Below are positions 14,475 to 23,299 of a DNA stretch of 40,083 nucleotides, piece by piece. The notes under the pieces are model-generated. The model was given only the letters and a program-made list of their open reading frames with translations, did not search any database and was not told where the DNA came from. Both the position numbers and the translations under genes were made by a program. The first letter of the stretch is position 1; every line of letters starts with the position of its first letter. The DNA is from CAYQUL01 sp964568925 (GTDB lineage: Bacteria; Patescibacteriota; Microgenomatia; UBA8517), in contig CAZMSJ010000008.1 in assembly GCA_964568925.1 (NCBI GenBank), forward strand, positions 1 to 40,083, given 5' to 3'.

Positions 14475-15011
14475 TTGTGGAAATTTCCGGATAGATTTGT
14501 GGTTGGTGCTGCTATTGTTGGCGTGACTTACTACTGTTTGTATTTAGAAAAACTACGCACGCTTTTTGGCAATTCTGTCGATACGTTCCTTCCTCTTTTA
14601 TTCGTTTTTTGGGTTGGTTTCAGATTTGTTGCTTTGGCTCAGAAAACAAGACAGTTGGAAAAAGATGTAAAAATCGCCTCGATTGCTCGGGTTGCGGCTG
14701 CACACAATGCCTTTGTCATTGTGAATGAAACAAAAGGAGTACATGCACAGAGCATTGTCTCGCCGCTAGATCCACTCGCGGTGCCTGGCACAGATGCCTA
14801 TCGCATGAAATTGATGTTTACCTCAGGTAAGCGCGTTTCTGTTTTGCTTAAAGATAACAGGTTCTACATTATTGATCTGACACCTTTCAGGATTGAAAGT
14901 GGATATCTGGTTCGGTTTCGTGCCATTGAATGGCGAATGAGACCACGAGAAGTGGATGAGTATTACGGCAGAGACCTGACTGCTGGTCTTGAGATAATTA
15001 TTGAACCATAA
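14475..15011 (+). CDS. Membrane-anchored unknown protein, 178 aa, TTG start
   Basis: Not recognised. Two N-terminal hydrophobic segments (about residues 9-24 and 38-55) are followed by a soluble domain of about 110 residues with a beta-rich pattern (FVIVNE, MKLMFTSGKRVSVLLKDNRFYIIDLTPF). The domain layout suggests a cytoplasmic beta-barrel or PH-like fold attached to the membrane; this is a guess from pattern only. The start is TTG at 14475, nine bases after AAAGGA, and is directly followed by TGG. Arg codons are mixed (AGA, CGC, CGG, AGG; few CGA), unlike the core genes. It has its own promoter and terminator. Confidence 0.7.
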   Translation: MWKFPDRFVVGAAIVGVTYYCLYLEKLRTLFGNSVDTFLPLLFVFWVGFRFVALAQKTRQLEKDVKIASIARVAAAHNAFVIVNETKGVHAQSIVSPLDPLAVPGTDAYRMKLMFTSGKRVSVLLKDNRFYIIDLTPFRIESGYLVRFRAIEWRMRPREVDEYYGRDLTAGLEIIIEP

Positions 15012-15017
15012 GTTGTT

Positions 15018-15044
15018 GGGGAGCTAAAAAGCTCCCCATTTTTT
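15018..15044 (+). terminator. Terminator before the RNase J gene
   Basis: GGGGAGC (15018-15024) pairs with GCTCCCC (15031-15037) around TAAAAA, followed by ATTTTTT. It ends the 14475-15011 transcript nine bases before the next -35 box. Confidence 0.88.
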
Positions 15045-15052
15045 GTACCTTT

Positions 15053-15081
15053 TTGCATTATGAGGATAAAGGCGCTACACT
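15053..15081 (+). promoter_or_regulatory. Promoter of the RNase J gene
   Basis: -35 TTGCAT (15053-15058), 17-base spacer, -10 TACACT (15076-15081), overlapped by a second TACACT (15081-15086). A TTG in the -35 box is in frame with the gene but cannot be the start, since it precedes the start of transcription. Confidence 0.7.
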
Positions 15082-15112
15082 ACACTGTAAGTTAAAAGAA
15101 TATTTGTTATTT

Positions 15113-16765
15113 ATGTCTCCATTAAAGTTTATTGCACTCTCCGGTACTACAAGTGTCACAGAGAACCTGTATATCTATGAATACGAGAACGATATGATCG
15201 TTGTCGATTGTGGTGTTGGTTTCCCAGATGCTGATATGTATGGTGTGGATCTGGTTATTCCTGACTTTACCTATGTACGGAATAATGCCAAAAAGCTTCG
15301 TGCTATTGTCTTGACCCACGGACATGAGGATCACATCGGTGCACTTCCATTTCTCTTGAAAGATGTAAACGTACCAGTGTACGGTTCTCCCCTCACAATT
15401 GGCTTTGTAAAAGACAAGCTTCGTGAATCAAAATTGCCAAATGTAAAACTCAATGTGTTTGATCCTGAAAAGGGTGAAATAAAATTGGGTGTTTTCACCA
15501 TCACTCCATTCCGTGTTTCTCATTCGATTCCAGATGCATGTGGCTTGTGTATTAATACTCCAGAAGGAAAGATCTTCCATGTACCTGATTATAAATTTGA
15601 TTGGACTCCAGTTGATGGTAAGCCATTTGATATAGCAAAGGCCGCACTCTTGGCTCAAGGCAATGTTCTTGCATTGGCTTCAGATGCACTCGGTGCAAAT
15701 TCTCCAGGTCACACAGAAAGTGAAGCTCAAATTGAAAAGATGATTGAAAACATTGCGCGAGATTCAAAAGGAATTATTTACTTCAGTACCATTAGTAGCA
15801 ATATCTCTCGTATGCAGCAGGCAGTTAACGTTGCCAAGAAAACAAACCGCAAAGTATGTTTCATAGGCCGCTCAATCATTAATAAAACAGAGATCGCTAG
15901 AAGACTTGGTTACCTCAAGTATGCAGATGAAATGGTCTTAACCCTAAAGCAGGCAGTCAAAGTTCCAAAGGACAAGATTATGTATGTCATCTCTGGGACT
16001 TACGGTCAGCCAGGGAGTGCACTCTATCGAGTTGCCATGGGAGAGCATGACAACTTAGGTGTAGGTGAAAACGATACAGTCATATTTTCAGCTGACCCGG
16101 CACCTCCAGGAGCAAAACAAAATGTTGACTTTGTTGTAGACCGATTGCTTGAGATGAATGTCGATGTTCACTATTACGATACTCAAGAAAACTTGCATGT
16201 CTCAGGACATGGAAGTCAGGAAGACATTAAAACCTTGATGGGACTCGTTCGTCCAAAGTTTTTTATTCCAATTGGTGGAACAATCAGACACATGAGAGCC
16301 TATGCAGACATTGCAGTTGCCATGGGTGCAAAGAAGAACCACATTATTGAACTAAATGGTGGAGACGTTGCAGAGTTTAGCAAAGGACAATACAAACGTG
16401 GCCAATCAATTCCTGTTAAAGATGTATTAGTTGATGGTCTTGAGGTTGGTGACGTTGGCCAAGTCGTACTCCGTGATCGACAAATTTTGGCTTCTGATGG
16501 TATTGCCATTGTTGTTTTACCTTTTGATGGTTCAAAGCAACGAGTCGCTGGTGAAATTGAAATCATTAGTCGTGGATTTGTGTTTGAAAAGAAACGCAAA
16601 GACTTCCTTGAAGAATCAGCTGTTCGTTTGGCAAAGTACATAGAAACGAAAAAGATAGTTGGTACAGGAGTCTTAAAGCGTGAGGCAGTTGATTACCTTG
16701 AAAAGTATTTCTTCGATCAAACAGGCAGACGCCCAATGGTCTTGCCAGTTGTTGTTGAAGAGTAA
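15113..16765 (+). CDS. rnj: Ribonuclease J
   Basis: Metallo-beta-lactamase fold ribonuclease with 5'-3' exo- and endonuclease activity, 550 residues, the normal size. The zinc-binding motif HGHEDH is at residues 69-74; further ligands come from the SHSIPDA and SDALGANSPGHT regions. The beta-CASP domain follows, then the return to the lactamase domain with HVSGHGSQED (about 361) and the C-terminal domain. ATG 15113 is chosen because the frame further upstream overlaps the promoter. There is no Shine-Dalgarno sequence; the leader is about 24 bases and A/T-rich. Together with PNPase it covers both exonucleolytic directions of RNA decay in the window. Confidence 0.95.
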   Translation: MSPLKFIALSGTTSVTENLYIYEYENDMIVVDCGVGFPDADMYGVDLVIPDFTYVRNNAKKLRAIVLTHGHEDHIGALPFLLKDVNVPVYGSPLTIGFVKDKLRESKLPNVKLNVFDPEKGEIKLGVFTITPFRVSHSIPDACGLCINTPEGKIFHVPDYKFDWTPVDGKPFDIAKAALLAQGNVLALASDALGANSPGHTESEAQIEKMIENIARDSKGIIYFSTISSNISRMQQAVNVAKKTNRKVCFIGRSIINKTEIARRLGYLKYADEMVLTLKQAVKVPKDKIMYVISGTYGQPGSALYRVAMGEHDNLGVGENDTVIFSADPAPPGAKQNVDFVVDRLLEMNVDVHYYDTQENLHVSGHGSQEDIKTLMGLVRPKFFIPIGGTIRHMRAYADIAVAMGAKKNHIIELNGGDVAEFSKGQYKRGQSIPVKDVLVDGLEVGDVGQVVLRDRQILASDGIAIVVLPFDGSKQRVAGEIEIISRGFVFEKKRKDFLEESAVRLAKYIETKKIVGTGVLKREAVDYLEKYFFDQTGRRPMVLPVVVEE

Positions 16766-16774
16766 CTCTCTCCA

Positions 16775-16802
16775 TTGCTCGTCCCCCCTTTTTCCATATA
16801 AG
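16775..16802 (+). promoter_or_regulatory. Promoter of the 949-residue protein gene, leaderless type
   Basis: -35 TTGCTC (16775-16780), 16-base spacer, -10 TATAAG (16797-16802), then eight bases to the ATG at 16811. Confidence 0.55.
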
Positions 16803-16810
16803 ATGAGTGT

Positions 16811-19660
16811 ATGGAGAACTCAAACGGTGAACCACAATCTTTTTTTGAAGCTCCTGTCACCACTCCTGAGCGTAGCCACTATGATCGTTTTACCCGTCGT
16901 GATGAGAAGATTGCAGACATAAACGCCACACTTGCTTCTAAAACACGCATTATTCCTGAACAACAGCGCTTAATTATGGAAAATGCACTAACCAAACACT
17001 GGGTCCCATTAAGTGACAAAGATAGCCGTCGTTTTGGCCCACCAACGCCTGAGACTGAACGTCAGTTTGAAAAGGCCGTGGCTGCTGAAGTTACTCGTGA
17101 GAGAGAACTTTTAAGAAAACAAGGGTTTTCGGAGGATCAGATTGCCGGCAAGATGTCTGAACGAGAACAACAGGCCAGAGTAAGACTTGCTCGAGACAAA
17201 AAAGAATTTTTCACTATTCGTGACAAGCCATATGAAGCTCCAAAGCCCAAGACAAATCAAGAACTTCTCTCTGAGGCCCGTGCTGCATATGATGAGGCGG
17301 AGAAACAGTTTAAAACCAAACTAAATAGTTTGCTTGACGATGCCAATGAGAAAACCAATGGGCAAGCTAGAGCTGCAAAGATTCAGTTAGAGAAGGCCAG
17401 AAAAAACCTCATTCACGCTTTTACCGGTGAAGACGATCCAGAACTTGTCAAAAAATATACAGAGTTACTCCAGCGGTCCGCTACTCGTGACGAAGCTGAA
17501 GCAAAAATTTTTCGATATAAACAAGAGAATCCCCGACAAGAAGAGCGTGACCCACGTTCATTCTTTACCCCTGATGTACCAATAGAAAGACCCAAGAGAC
17601 CACAACCTACTGTCTTTACTCCACAGGAGGAAGCAAGTATGAGACCACTCTTTGAAGAGGAAACTGACGATGATGATGGTCTTGATGGTGTAAATGATCG
17701 ACTAAAAGGGCTAACAGAAAAGTTTCCAGATACTGCTTTGACCGATGAAACAATTGATCAATTTATTCAAGCACATCTTATAGATCCTTCAGGTCTCGGA
17801 ACGGCTTTCGAGGATTACAAGAAAGACCCCTCTGATCAAAACAAAGAGGCTTTATTACGTATTACTGGAGAAATACAAGAGCAACATCAAGAATTGGATA
17901 ATCTACTAAAACAAACACGTTTTAGAGAATCGCAAGAATTAACAGGCCCATTTAAACAAGGCATAGATTATTCAAAAGGATCTGAAAAATATAAAGGTTT
18001 TAAAGATTTCAACCAAGATATTAAAACTTTAATAGCTTACTCACGTGAGATAACTGGATTAGAAAAGTCTACTGAACGCCCTGATCTATATGGTAACGAT
18101 CTATATCGTGACGAGGTTTTTATAGATATGTATGTAGATTGGATGAGGGCTAAAGGGGTTGCTCCGGAAGAATACAAACTTCCCAAAGGATACAAATCTC
18201 GCGAAGACGATATATTCTATACAAGAGCTGAACTTGAGGCTGATCAGTTAGCTCGGAAGAAAGCGGCAGGAATAGTCGAGAAGAAAATTCAACCACCGCC
18301 AACAACTTTTGATACAGCAAAGGAAGTACTGGTCCTAGAGGGTAATGAAGTTGATCAGTTTGTAACAGATCATTTTGTTGATGTCAGTCCTCTTTTGACC
18401 GAATATCAAACCTATCGTGAAGCATTAAATGTTCTCTCTTCTTTGAAGAAAGCACGTATCAAAGGAAATCGAAGTATTACAGATGACCAGGTTACCGAAG
18501 CTGAAAACAGTGTAAAACAAATTGTTCAACGATTCGAACCGCTTACTAAAGAGATTGATGAACAGCTGTTGTCAGGTAAAGGTATTGAAAAGACTATAAC
18601 TCTTCAAGCTCGCCGAGAATCCCCAGGCGTTCGTGATGCTCAAAAACTAATGACGATTCTTAGTTATCAAAAGCAATTAAGTGATTTGCTTAATCTTGCA
18701 GATGAAGCTGCCGGAAAAAAGACTGCCAGAAACGGGAATGCAATTCGACGCTCAGATGATGAGGTGCAAGAGCTGTTTAAAAACATCCAAGAAAACCTTT
18801 CAAGAATTAATTCAATAGAAAAGGGTGAACAATCACCTACCGCCATTACTGCAGAGTCTCCTTTGGATCAAGAAAATCCTCGAGTTTTGCAACCAGAAAA
18901 TGCAGTTACTCTCCCTCCTGAATCAGTTGCCCTGAAAGACACAATACATTCCATTACTCAAAAAATAAATATAATTGGTGCGAAGCTTTTTGTGTCTAGA
19001 ACTGTAGGCACGACAAATGAAATTAACCCTGAAATAGATGAACTTACCGCTTTGATCGAAACTCTTAATGCAATAGAGACCCCACCAGTCCCTGTAGATT
19101 ATCTTATCGACCAGGTACAAGAATTTATTAACTTTTTGCAAAATGCTCCAGCTGAGAACTCTTTAGTTGCTCAAATCGACTACCTTAAATCCAAGGATTA
19201 CCTAACTAGCGCTAAAAACCATGTATTGCGACAAGAATACGAAAAAGAAATAGAAATGGCGATTACACAATCAACACCTGAAGAAAAACGAACTGTACCA
19301 ATGAGCGTAGCAGACTTTAGTATTTACGCACAAGATTTACTTTTAGCCTATACAAAAAATGTGACGAGTAGGTATATCTATAGTCGTAATCCTGACGTTT
19401 TCGATCAAAACAATTTAAATCTAAGACGTTCGAACCTAACGACACTATTTAATACCGTCTTCGTAACTGATGATATTGCAGATTCAGATGACGATTTTCA
19501 TCAAATGGCTCATTCTTATGTAACTGCTGTCAAAGGGTTATTCCGTTTGGTATCTGAAAAGCAAAACGATGCAGAACTTTTTTCCGATCCAGTAAAAAAG
19601 AGAGAGTTTCTCACACAGGTTGAAGAACAGAAGAGACGAGTTGAGTCATTCATATTTTAG
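16811..19660 (+). CDS. Large unknown protein, 949 aa, helical and charged
   Basis: Not recognised. It lacks a signal peptide, membrane helix and cysteine, so it is probably cytoplasmic. The first 250 residues are highly charged and helical (long Glu/Lys/Arg/Gln runs, coiled coil likely). A Pro-rich and strongly acidic linker follows (about 240-300, with a run of Asp near 285). The remainder is a series of mostly helical segments separated by Pro/Glu-rich linkers. No nucleotide-binding or catalytic motif is visible. It sits between the RNase J and ftsK genes with its own leaderless promoter. Its arginine codons are more mixed than in rpoBC. A structural or scaffold role fits the composition but is only inference. 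Confidence 0.85.
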   Translation: MENSNGEPQSFFEAPVTTPERSHYDRFTRRDEKIADINATLASKTRIIPEQQRLIMENALTKHWVPLSDKDSRRFGPPTPETERQFEKAVAAEVTRERELLRKQGFSEDQIAGKMSEREQQARVRLARDKKEFFTIRDKPYEAPKPKTNQELLSEARAAYDEAEKQFKTKLNSLLDDANEKTNGQARAAKIQLEKARKNLIHAFTGEDDPELVKKYTELLQRSATRDEAEAKIFRYKQENPRQEERDPRSFFTPDVPIERPKRPQPTVFTPQEEASMRPLFEEETDDDDGLDGVNDRLKGLTEKFPDTALTDETIDQFIQAHLIDPSGLGTAFEDYKKDPSDQNKEALLRITGEIQEQHQELDNLLKQTRFRESQELTGPFKQGIDYSKGSEKYKGFKDFNQDIKTLIAYSREITGLEKSTERPDLYGNDLYRDEVFIDMYVDWMRAKGVAPEEYKLPKGYKSREDDIFYTRAELEADQLARKKAAGIVEKKIQPPPTTFDTAKEVLVLEGNEVDQFVTDHFVDVSPLLTEYQTYREALNVLSSLKKARIKGNRSITDDQVTEAENSVKQIVQRFEPLTKEIDEQLLSGKGIEKTITLQARRESPGVRDAQKLMTILSYQKQLSDLLNLADEAAGKKTARNGNAIRRSDDEVQELFKNIQENLSRINSIEKGEQSPTAITAESPLDQENPRVLQPENAVTLPPESVALKDTIHSITQKINIIGAKLFVSRTVGTTNEINPEIDELTALIETLNAIETPPVPVDYLIDQVQEFINFLQNAPAENSLVAQIDYLKSKDYLTSAKNHVLRQEYEKEIEMAITQSTPEEKRTVPMSVADFSIYAQDLLLAYTKNVTSRYIYSRNPDVFDQNNLNLRRSNLTTLFNTVFVTDDIADSDDDFHQMAHSYVTAVKGLFRLVSEKQNDAELFSDPVKKREFLTQVEEQKRRVESFIF

Positions 19661-19700
19661 TAGGAACACGGTGATTGCAATAAGAAAGATAAGTAACCTT

Positions 19701-19736
19701 CACTAGAACAATTGCAAACTTTGGTATACTCTAGTG
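19701..19736 (+). promoter_or_regulatory. ftsK promoter with flanking inverted repeat
   Basis: Extended -10 TGGTATACT (19722-19730); the start point would be near 19737, seven bases before the ATG. CACTAGA (19701-19707) and TCTAGTG (19730-19736) form an inverted repeat, one arm in the -35 region and the other overlapping the -10/+1 region, possibly an operator. Confidence 0.5.
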
Positions 19737-19743
19737 AGACGGT

Positions 19744-21885
19744 ATGGCCAAGCGTAGAAAGAGACAAAAGAAAACAAACGAAGAACCAAGACCTGCAGCA
19801 ATTAAGCCTGAAGTAATTTTGTCGATCTTACAAATTCTTCTTTTTGTTTTTGCCGCACTTGTATTAGTTTCATTCTCACGACAAGGAAGCGCGCTTGTTA
19901 AAGTTAACGATGTGTTAACCCAGTATTTTGGGTGGGCTTCAATTCTTCTTCCCTTTATTGCAACAACAGGAGCTTTCCTTCTCTCACGGTCAAAATTTGC
20001 ATTATCTCGTCCTCACGTAACAATTGGCGCACTTCTTTTCTTTATCTCAGTAATGACGTTAACTCGAGCAGGAACTGTAGGTAGTTCAGCGTGGGATGGA
20101 GTAGCAGTGTTAATTACATCTCCTGGTGCCTTTGTTTTGTTACTGGCCTTCTCAGTGATGGGTGTCATTGTGATGCTTAACATGTCGATTGATCAGATTG
20201 TTAAATCTCTCTTCTCTCGACAGAGTGAAGGACAAGCATCTCCTGAGGTTGAGCCAATGCTTGAGAGACAAACTGCTGATCAAATGAAGCAGCAGAAGAA
20301 GGGTGGATTATTCTCATTTGGAAATAAGAAAGAAATGAAGGTGGTTAACGGTGCTGGTAACTTTGTAACAAACAACAAGGCTGCCTTTGATACAAAGGAA
20401 ACACATAAGCCAGTTTCAAATGTTGAAGGTGAAGATCAGTTGTGGAAGTATCCACCGCTTGATCTCTTGGCAGAGCAGAGTGGAGGAAAGGCAGATCGAG
20501 GAGACATTAAAGGAAATGCAGGGATTATTGAGCAAACGCTTGATTCCTTTGGTATTACCGCTCGCGTTATTGAAGTTAACTTAGGGCCTGCTGTTACCCA
20601 GTACGCAATCGAAGTTGCACTTGGAACAAAGCTCTCAAAGATTACCGCCCTTGATCGTGATTTGGCTTTGGCTCTTGCCGCTCCAACTGGTGCAATTCGT
20701 ATCGAAGCACCAATTCCTGGAAGATCCCTTGTTGGAATTGAACTTCCAAACAGATCACCTGAATTTGTGCCTTTGAAGAAGATGTTGTTGTCTGATGCAA
20801 TGAGAGCTGCACGAAGTAAGTTAACCGTTGCTCTTGGTCTTGACGTTGGTGGTAAACCAATCGTTGCTGATATCGCAAAGATGCCTCACGTTATGATTGC
20901 AGGTCAAACTGGATCAGGTAAGAGTGTGTGCTTAAACACATTCCTTGCATCTATTCTGTTCCGTGCTTCACCTTCTGAAGTGAAATTAATTTTGGTTGAC
21001 CCAAAGCGTGTTGAAATGACGGGATACAACAATATTCCTCATTTATTAACTCCTGTTGTTGTTGAACCAGACAAGGTGTTGTCTGCTCTTCGTTGGTTAA
21101 TCTCTGAAATGGATCGCCGATACAAACTTTTTGCAACAGCAGGGGTTCGTAATTTGGATGCATACAACGAACAGTCTGGTTTCCAGGCAATGCCTTTTAT
21201 TGTATTAGTGATTGATGAGTTGGCTGATATCATGTTGTTTGCTCCAGTTGAAGTTGAAGATTGTATTACCCGTCTTGCCCAAATGAGTCGTGCAACAGGT
21301 ATTCATATGGTTCTGGCAACACAAAGACCATCAGTTGATGTGTTGACTGGTTTGATTAAAGCTAACGTTCCACATCGAATCGCCTTCGCTGTTGCTTCAC
21401 AAGTTGATTCTCGTGTCATTCTCGATGCACCAGGAGCAGAAAAGCTTCTTGGAAAAGGAGATATGTTACATCTCTCCCCGGAGGCAGCCAGACCACGACG
21501 TATTCAAGGTGCCTTTATTTCTGACAAAGATATTAATAAGTTAGTGGACTTTTTGAAGAACCAAGGAATTGAGCCTTCATACTCTGAGGAAGTAGTATCA
21601 ATGACAAAGTCTGGAGCACCTGCCGTTCCTGGTATGAGTGGAGACGCAGATGATCTTTTCCAGAAGGCTGTTGAGATCGTTTGCCAATACGACAAAGCAA
21701 GTGCATCTCTCTTGCAGAGAAAGCTCTCAGTCGGGTATGCTCGTGCTGCTCGTATCTTGGATCAATTGCAGGAAGCTGGTGTTGTTGGAGAAGCAGATGG
21801 AAGTAAACCTCGCGAAGTCCTAATCCAAAGTGCCGCCCAGTTTTTTGAAAAACCAACTGAGGATTCAGATAGTCAAATGCAATAA
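19744..21885 (+). CDS. ftsK: DNA translocase FtsK/SpoIIIE
   Basis: Septum-located ATPase that pumps chromosomal DNA and helps resolve and segregate chromosomes at division. 713 residues. The N-terminus has four membrane segments (about 25-45, 58-78, 90-107, 122-148). A short linker of about 90 residues, without the long Pro/Gln region of E. coli FtsK, leads to the motor: Walker A GQTGSGKS (about 387-394), Walker B VLVIDELADI (about 485-494), RPSVDVLTG (near 530). The C-terminal gamma winged helix (about 634-700, with ASASLLQRKLSVGYARAARI) reads oriented DNA sites. ATG 19744 follows the promoter directly, without a ribosome site. The RodZ-like gene follows after 23 bases, suggesting a division/shape operon. 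Confidence 0.96.
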   Translation: MAKRRKRQKKTNEEPRPAAIKPEVILSILQILLFVFAALVLVSFSRQGSALVKVNDVLTQYFGWASILLPFIATTGAFLLSRSKFALSRPHVTIGALLFFISVMTLTRAGTVGSSAWDGVAVLITSPGAFVLLLAFSVMGVIVMLNMSIDQIVKSLFSRQSEGQASPEVEPMLERQTADQMKQQKKGGLFSFGNKKEMKVVNGAGNFVTNNKAAFDTKETHKPVSNVEGEDQLWKYPPLDLLAEQSGGKADRGDIKGNAGIIEQTLDSFGITARVIEVNLGPAVTQYAIEVALGTKLSKITALDRDLALALAAPTGAIRIEAPIPGRSLVGIELPNRSPEFVPLKKMLLSDAMRAARSKLTVALGLDVGGKPIVADIAKMPHVMIAGQTGSGKSVCLNTFLASILFRASPSEVKLILVDPKRVEMTGYNNIPHLLTPVVVEPDKVLSALRWLISEMDRRYKLFATAGVRNLDAYNEQSGFQAMPFIVLVIDELADIMLFAPVEVEDCITRLAQMSRATGIHMVLATQRPSVDVLTGLIKANVPHRIAFAVASQVDSRVILDAPGAEKLLGKGDMLHLSPEAARPRRIQGAFISDKDINKLVDFLKNQGIEPSYSEEVVSMTKSGAPAVPGMSGDADDLFQKAVEIVCQYDKASASLLQRKLSVGYARAARILDQLQEAGVVGEADGSKPREVLIQSAAQFFEKPTEDSDSQMQ

Positions 21886-21908
21886 TCGCCCCCGTTATTT
21901 TTTTACGT

Positions 21909-22541
21909 ATGAAAACAATTGGCTCATTTTTAAAGAGTGCTCGTGTCGAAAAATCAATTTCTTTTGAAGAACTTGAAGAGAGAACCCATATTCGGGTTAC
22001 TTTTTTGCAGGCTCTTGAGGAAAACAGATGGGATGCGCTTCCAGAGTATCCGGTCGTTCAAGGATTTGTTAAAAGTGTAGCCACAGCTCTTCTTCTCAAT
22101 CGAGAACAGTCTGTTGCTCTCCTTCGACGTGATTATCCGCCAAAGAAATTGATGATCAACCCAAAGCCTGACATCGCAAATAAAAGCTCATTCATGGGAC
22201 AGCGATTGGTTTTTGTCGGAATTGCCTTTCTGGTGTTTCTTGTTGTTGGAGGATATCTCTTTTATCAATACAAAACGTTTACCAGTCCACCAGTGTTAGT
22301 CGTTGTCTCTCCCGTTGATAACCAGGTCTTTTCACCACCTACCGCTGAAGTTCGTGGACAGACCTCATCAGATGCTACAATACGGGTTAATAATCAGCCT
22401 ACTCAAATTGATGACGATGGAAATTTTGTAACTGAGATTGATGTTTCACCTGAGCTTACCGAAGTTGAGATAAAAGCAATTTCACGCTCAGGGAGAGAAA
22501 CGATTATTAAGCGAACAATACAAGTTGTTAATAAAAAATAA
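21909..22541 (+). CDS. RodZ-like protein: HTH, one membrane helix, Ig-like domain
   Basis: 210 residues. The N-terminal region (about 1-70) is an XRE-type helix-turn-helix of the RodZ kind: IGSFLKSARVEKSISFEELEERTHI, FLQALEENRWDALPEYPVVQGFVKSVA. A single membrane helix lies at about 96-118. The outer part (about 125-208) looks like an Ig-like/Big domain (PVDNQVFSPPTAEVRGQTSSDATIRVNN). RodZ ties the MreB cytoskeleton to the envelope in rod-shaped bacteria; no mreB is in this window. It lies 23 bases after ftsK and two bases before the next gene and has no ribosome site, so it is probably in the ftsK operon. Confidence 0.82.
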   Translation: MKTIGSFLKSARVEKSISFEELEERTHIRVTFLQALEENRWDALPEYPVVQGFVKSVATALLLNREQSVALLRRDYPPKKLMINPKPDIANKSSFMGQRLVFVGIAFLVFLVVGGYLFYQYKTFTSPPVLVVVSPVDNQVFSPPTAEVRGQTSSDATIRVNNQPTQIDDDGNFVTEIDVSPELTEVEIKAISRSGRETIIKRTIQVVNKK

Positions 22542-22543
22542 TT

Positions 22544-22801
22544 ATGGATAATATTCAAATACTGTTAATTGTTGTTGTTATATCACTCACCATCCTTCTT
22601 CTTGTGGTTGGTATACAGGTGTTATTGATTATTCTTGATATGAAGCGTGCGCTTCGTAGACTCAATAGTATTTTGGATGATTCAATCTTAGGGGGAGGAC
22701 TCCTGCGACCTGAGAAGCTCACTGGGATTTTGGAACTTCTTCGCAATGGAAAAGGGATGAGAGGACATGGGACTTCTGAGGATCATATGAAAGAGGTGTA
22801 G
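22544..22801 (+). CDS. Small single-pass membrane protein, 85 aa
   Basis: An N-terminal membrane helix (about residues 5-32, almost all Ile, Leu and Val) is followed by a basic helix (MKRALRRLNSILDDS) and a Gly-rich, polar tail. The layout resembles DUF948-type envelope proteins, but the match is weak. It starts two bases after the RodZ-like gene, without a ribosome site, and ends the ftsK operon. A role in division or shape is inferred from context. Confidence 0.7.
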   Translation: MDNIQILLIVVVISLTILLLVVGIQVLLIILDMKRALRRLNSILDDSILGGGLLRPEKLTGILELLRNGKGMRGHGTSEDHMKEV

Positions 22802-22808
22802 CTTCAAT

Positions 22809-22837
22809 TTGCCTTTTAACCACATTATCAGTATACT
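22809..22837 (+). promoter_or_regulatory. Promoter of the 22874-23712 gene pair
   Basis: -35 TTGCCT (22809-22814), 17-base spacer, -10 TATACT (22832-22837), followed by a leader of about 30 bases with AGGAGGTG. Confidence 0.7.
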
Positions 22838-22873
22838 GCTTCTTGTTATAGGTGATTCTTGAGGAGGTGTTTG

Positions 22874-23299
22874 GTGAATTCAGAACAGGTATTGCCTGTT
22901 TCTACTAAAAAGTGGCTCATGACCATGGTTTTTGGTTTATGGGTGACCTTTTTCTCGATTTTCTTCCTGCTGTCTCAAGGGAGAACAAACGTAGTCCTTT
23001 TTGGTTCCCTTATCATTCCCGTTATTCAAATATGGGTAATAGGCTGGGGAAGCACAATCGTTCTCGGTAGGGTTGGTGTGGGGAGTATGATACTTGCGAT
23101 GTGTGGTCTGTTTTTGTTTTTGTGCATACTTTTCTTGTCAATAGTTCCCCTGAAAGTAGATGTAGATTTCATGTTACATCTCTTGATGGGTATCGTCATG
23201 CTCATGTATCCTACTGGGATTTCTGGGTCGTTTATTTTTGATTGCCATCACAAGTTGGTAAATGGCAGACTAACAAAAGATAAGGAAGGTCTTAAATGA
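22874..23299 (+). CDS. Unknown four-helix membrane protein, 141 aa, GTG start
   Basis: Not recognised. Four hydrophobic segments are visible at about residues 14-33, 40-61, 66-90 and 96-122. The start is GTG at 22874, set by AGGAGG (22862-22867) seven bases upstream; the frame is open further upstream (TTG 22859), but that would include the ribosome site. Its TGA overlaps the ATG of the next gene (ATGA, 23296-23299), so the two are translationally coupled. It has its own promoter and lies between the ftsK operon and alaS, with the next gene as its partner. Confidence 0.72.
   Translation: MNSEQVLPVSTKKWLMTMVFGLWVTFFSIFFLLSQGRTNVVLFGSLIIPVIQIWVIGWGSTIVLGRVGVGSMILAMCGLFLFLCILFLSIVPLKVDVDFMLHLLMGIVMLMYPTGISGSFIFDCHHKLVNGRLTKDKEGLK

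Noticed and set aside
15053..15112. TTG at 15053 as the RNase J start
   Set aside because: It is part of a TTGCAT -35 box with a TACACT -10 at 17 bases. The family's N-terminus aligns from the ATG at 15113.
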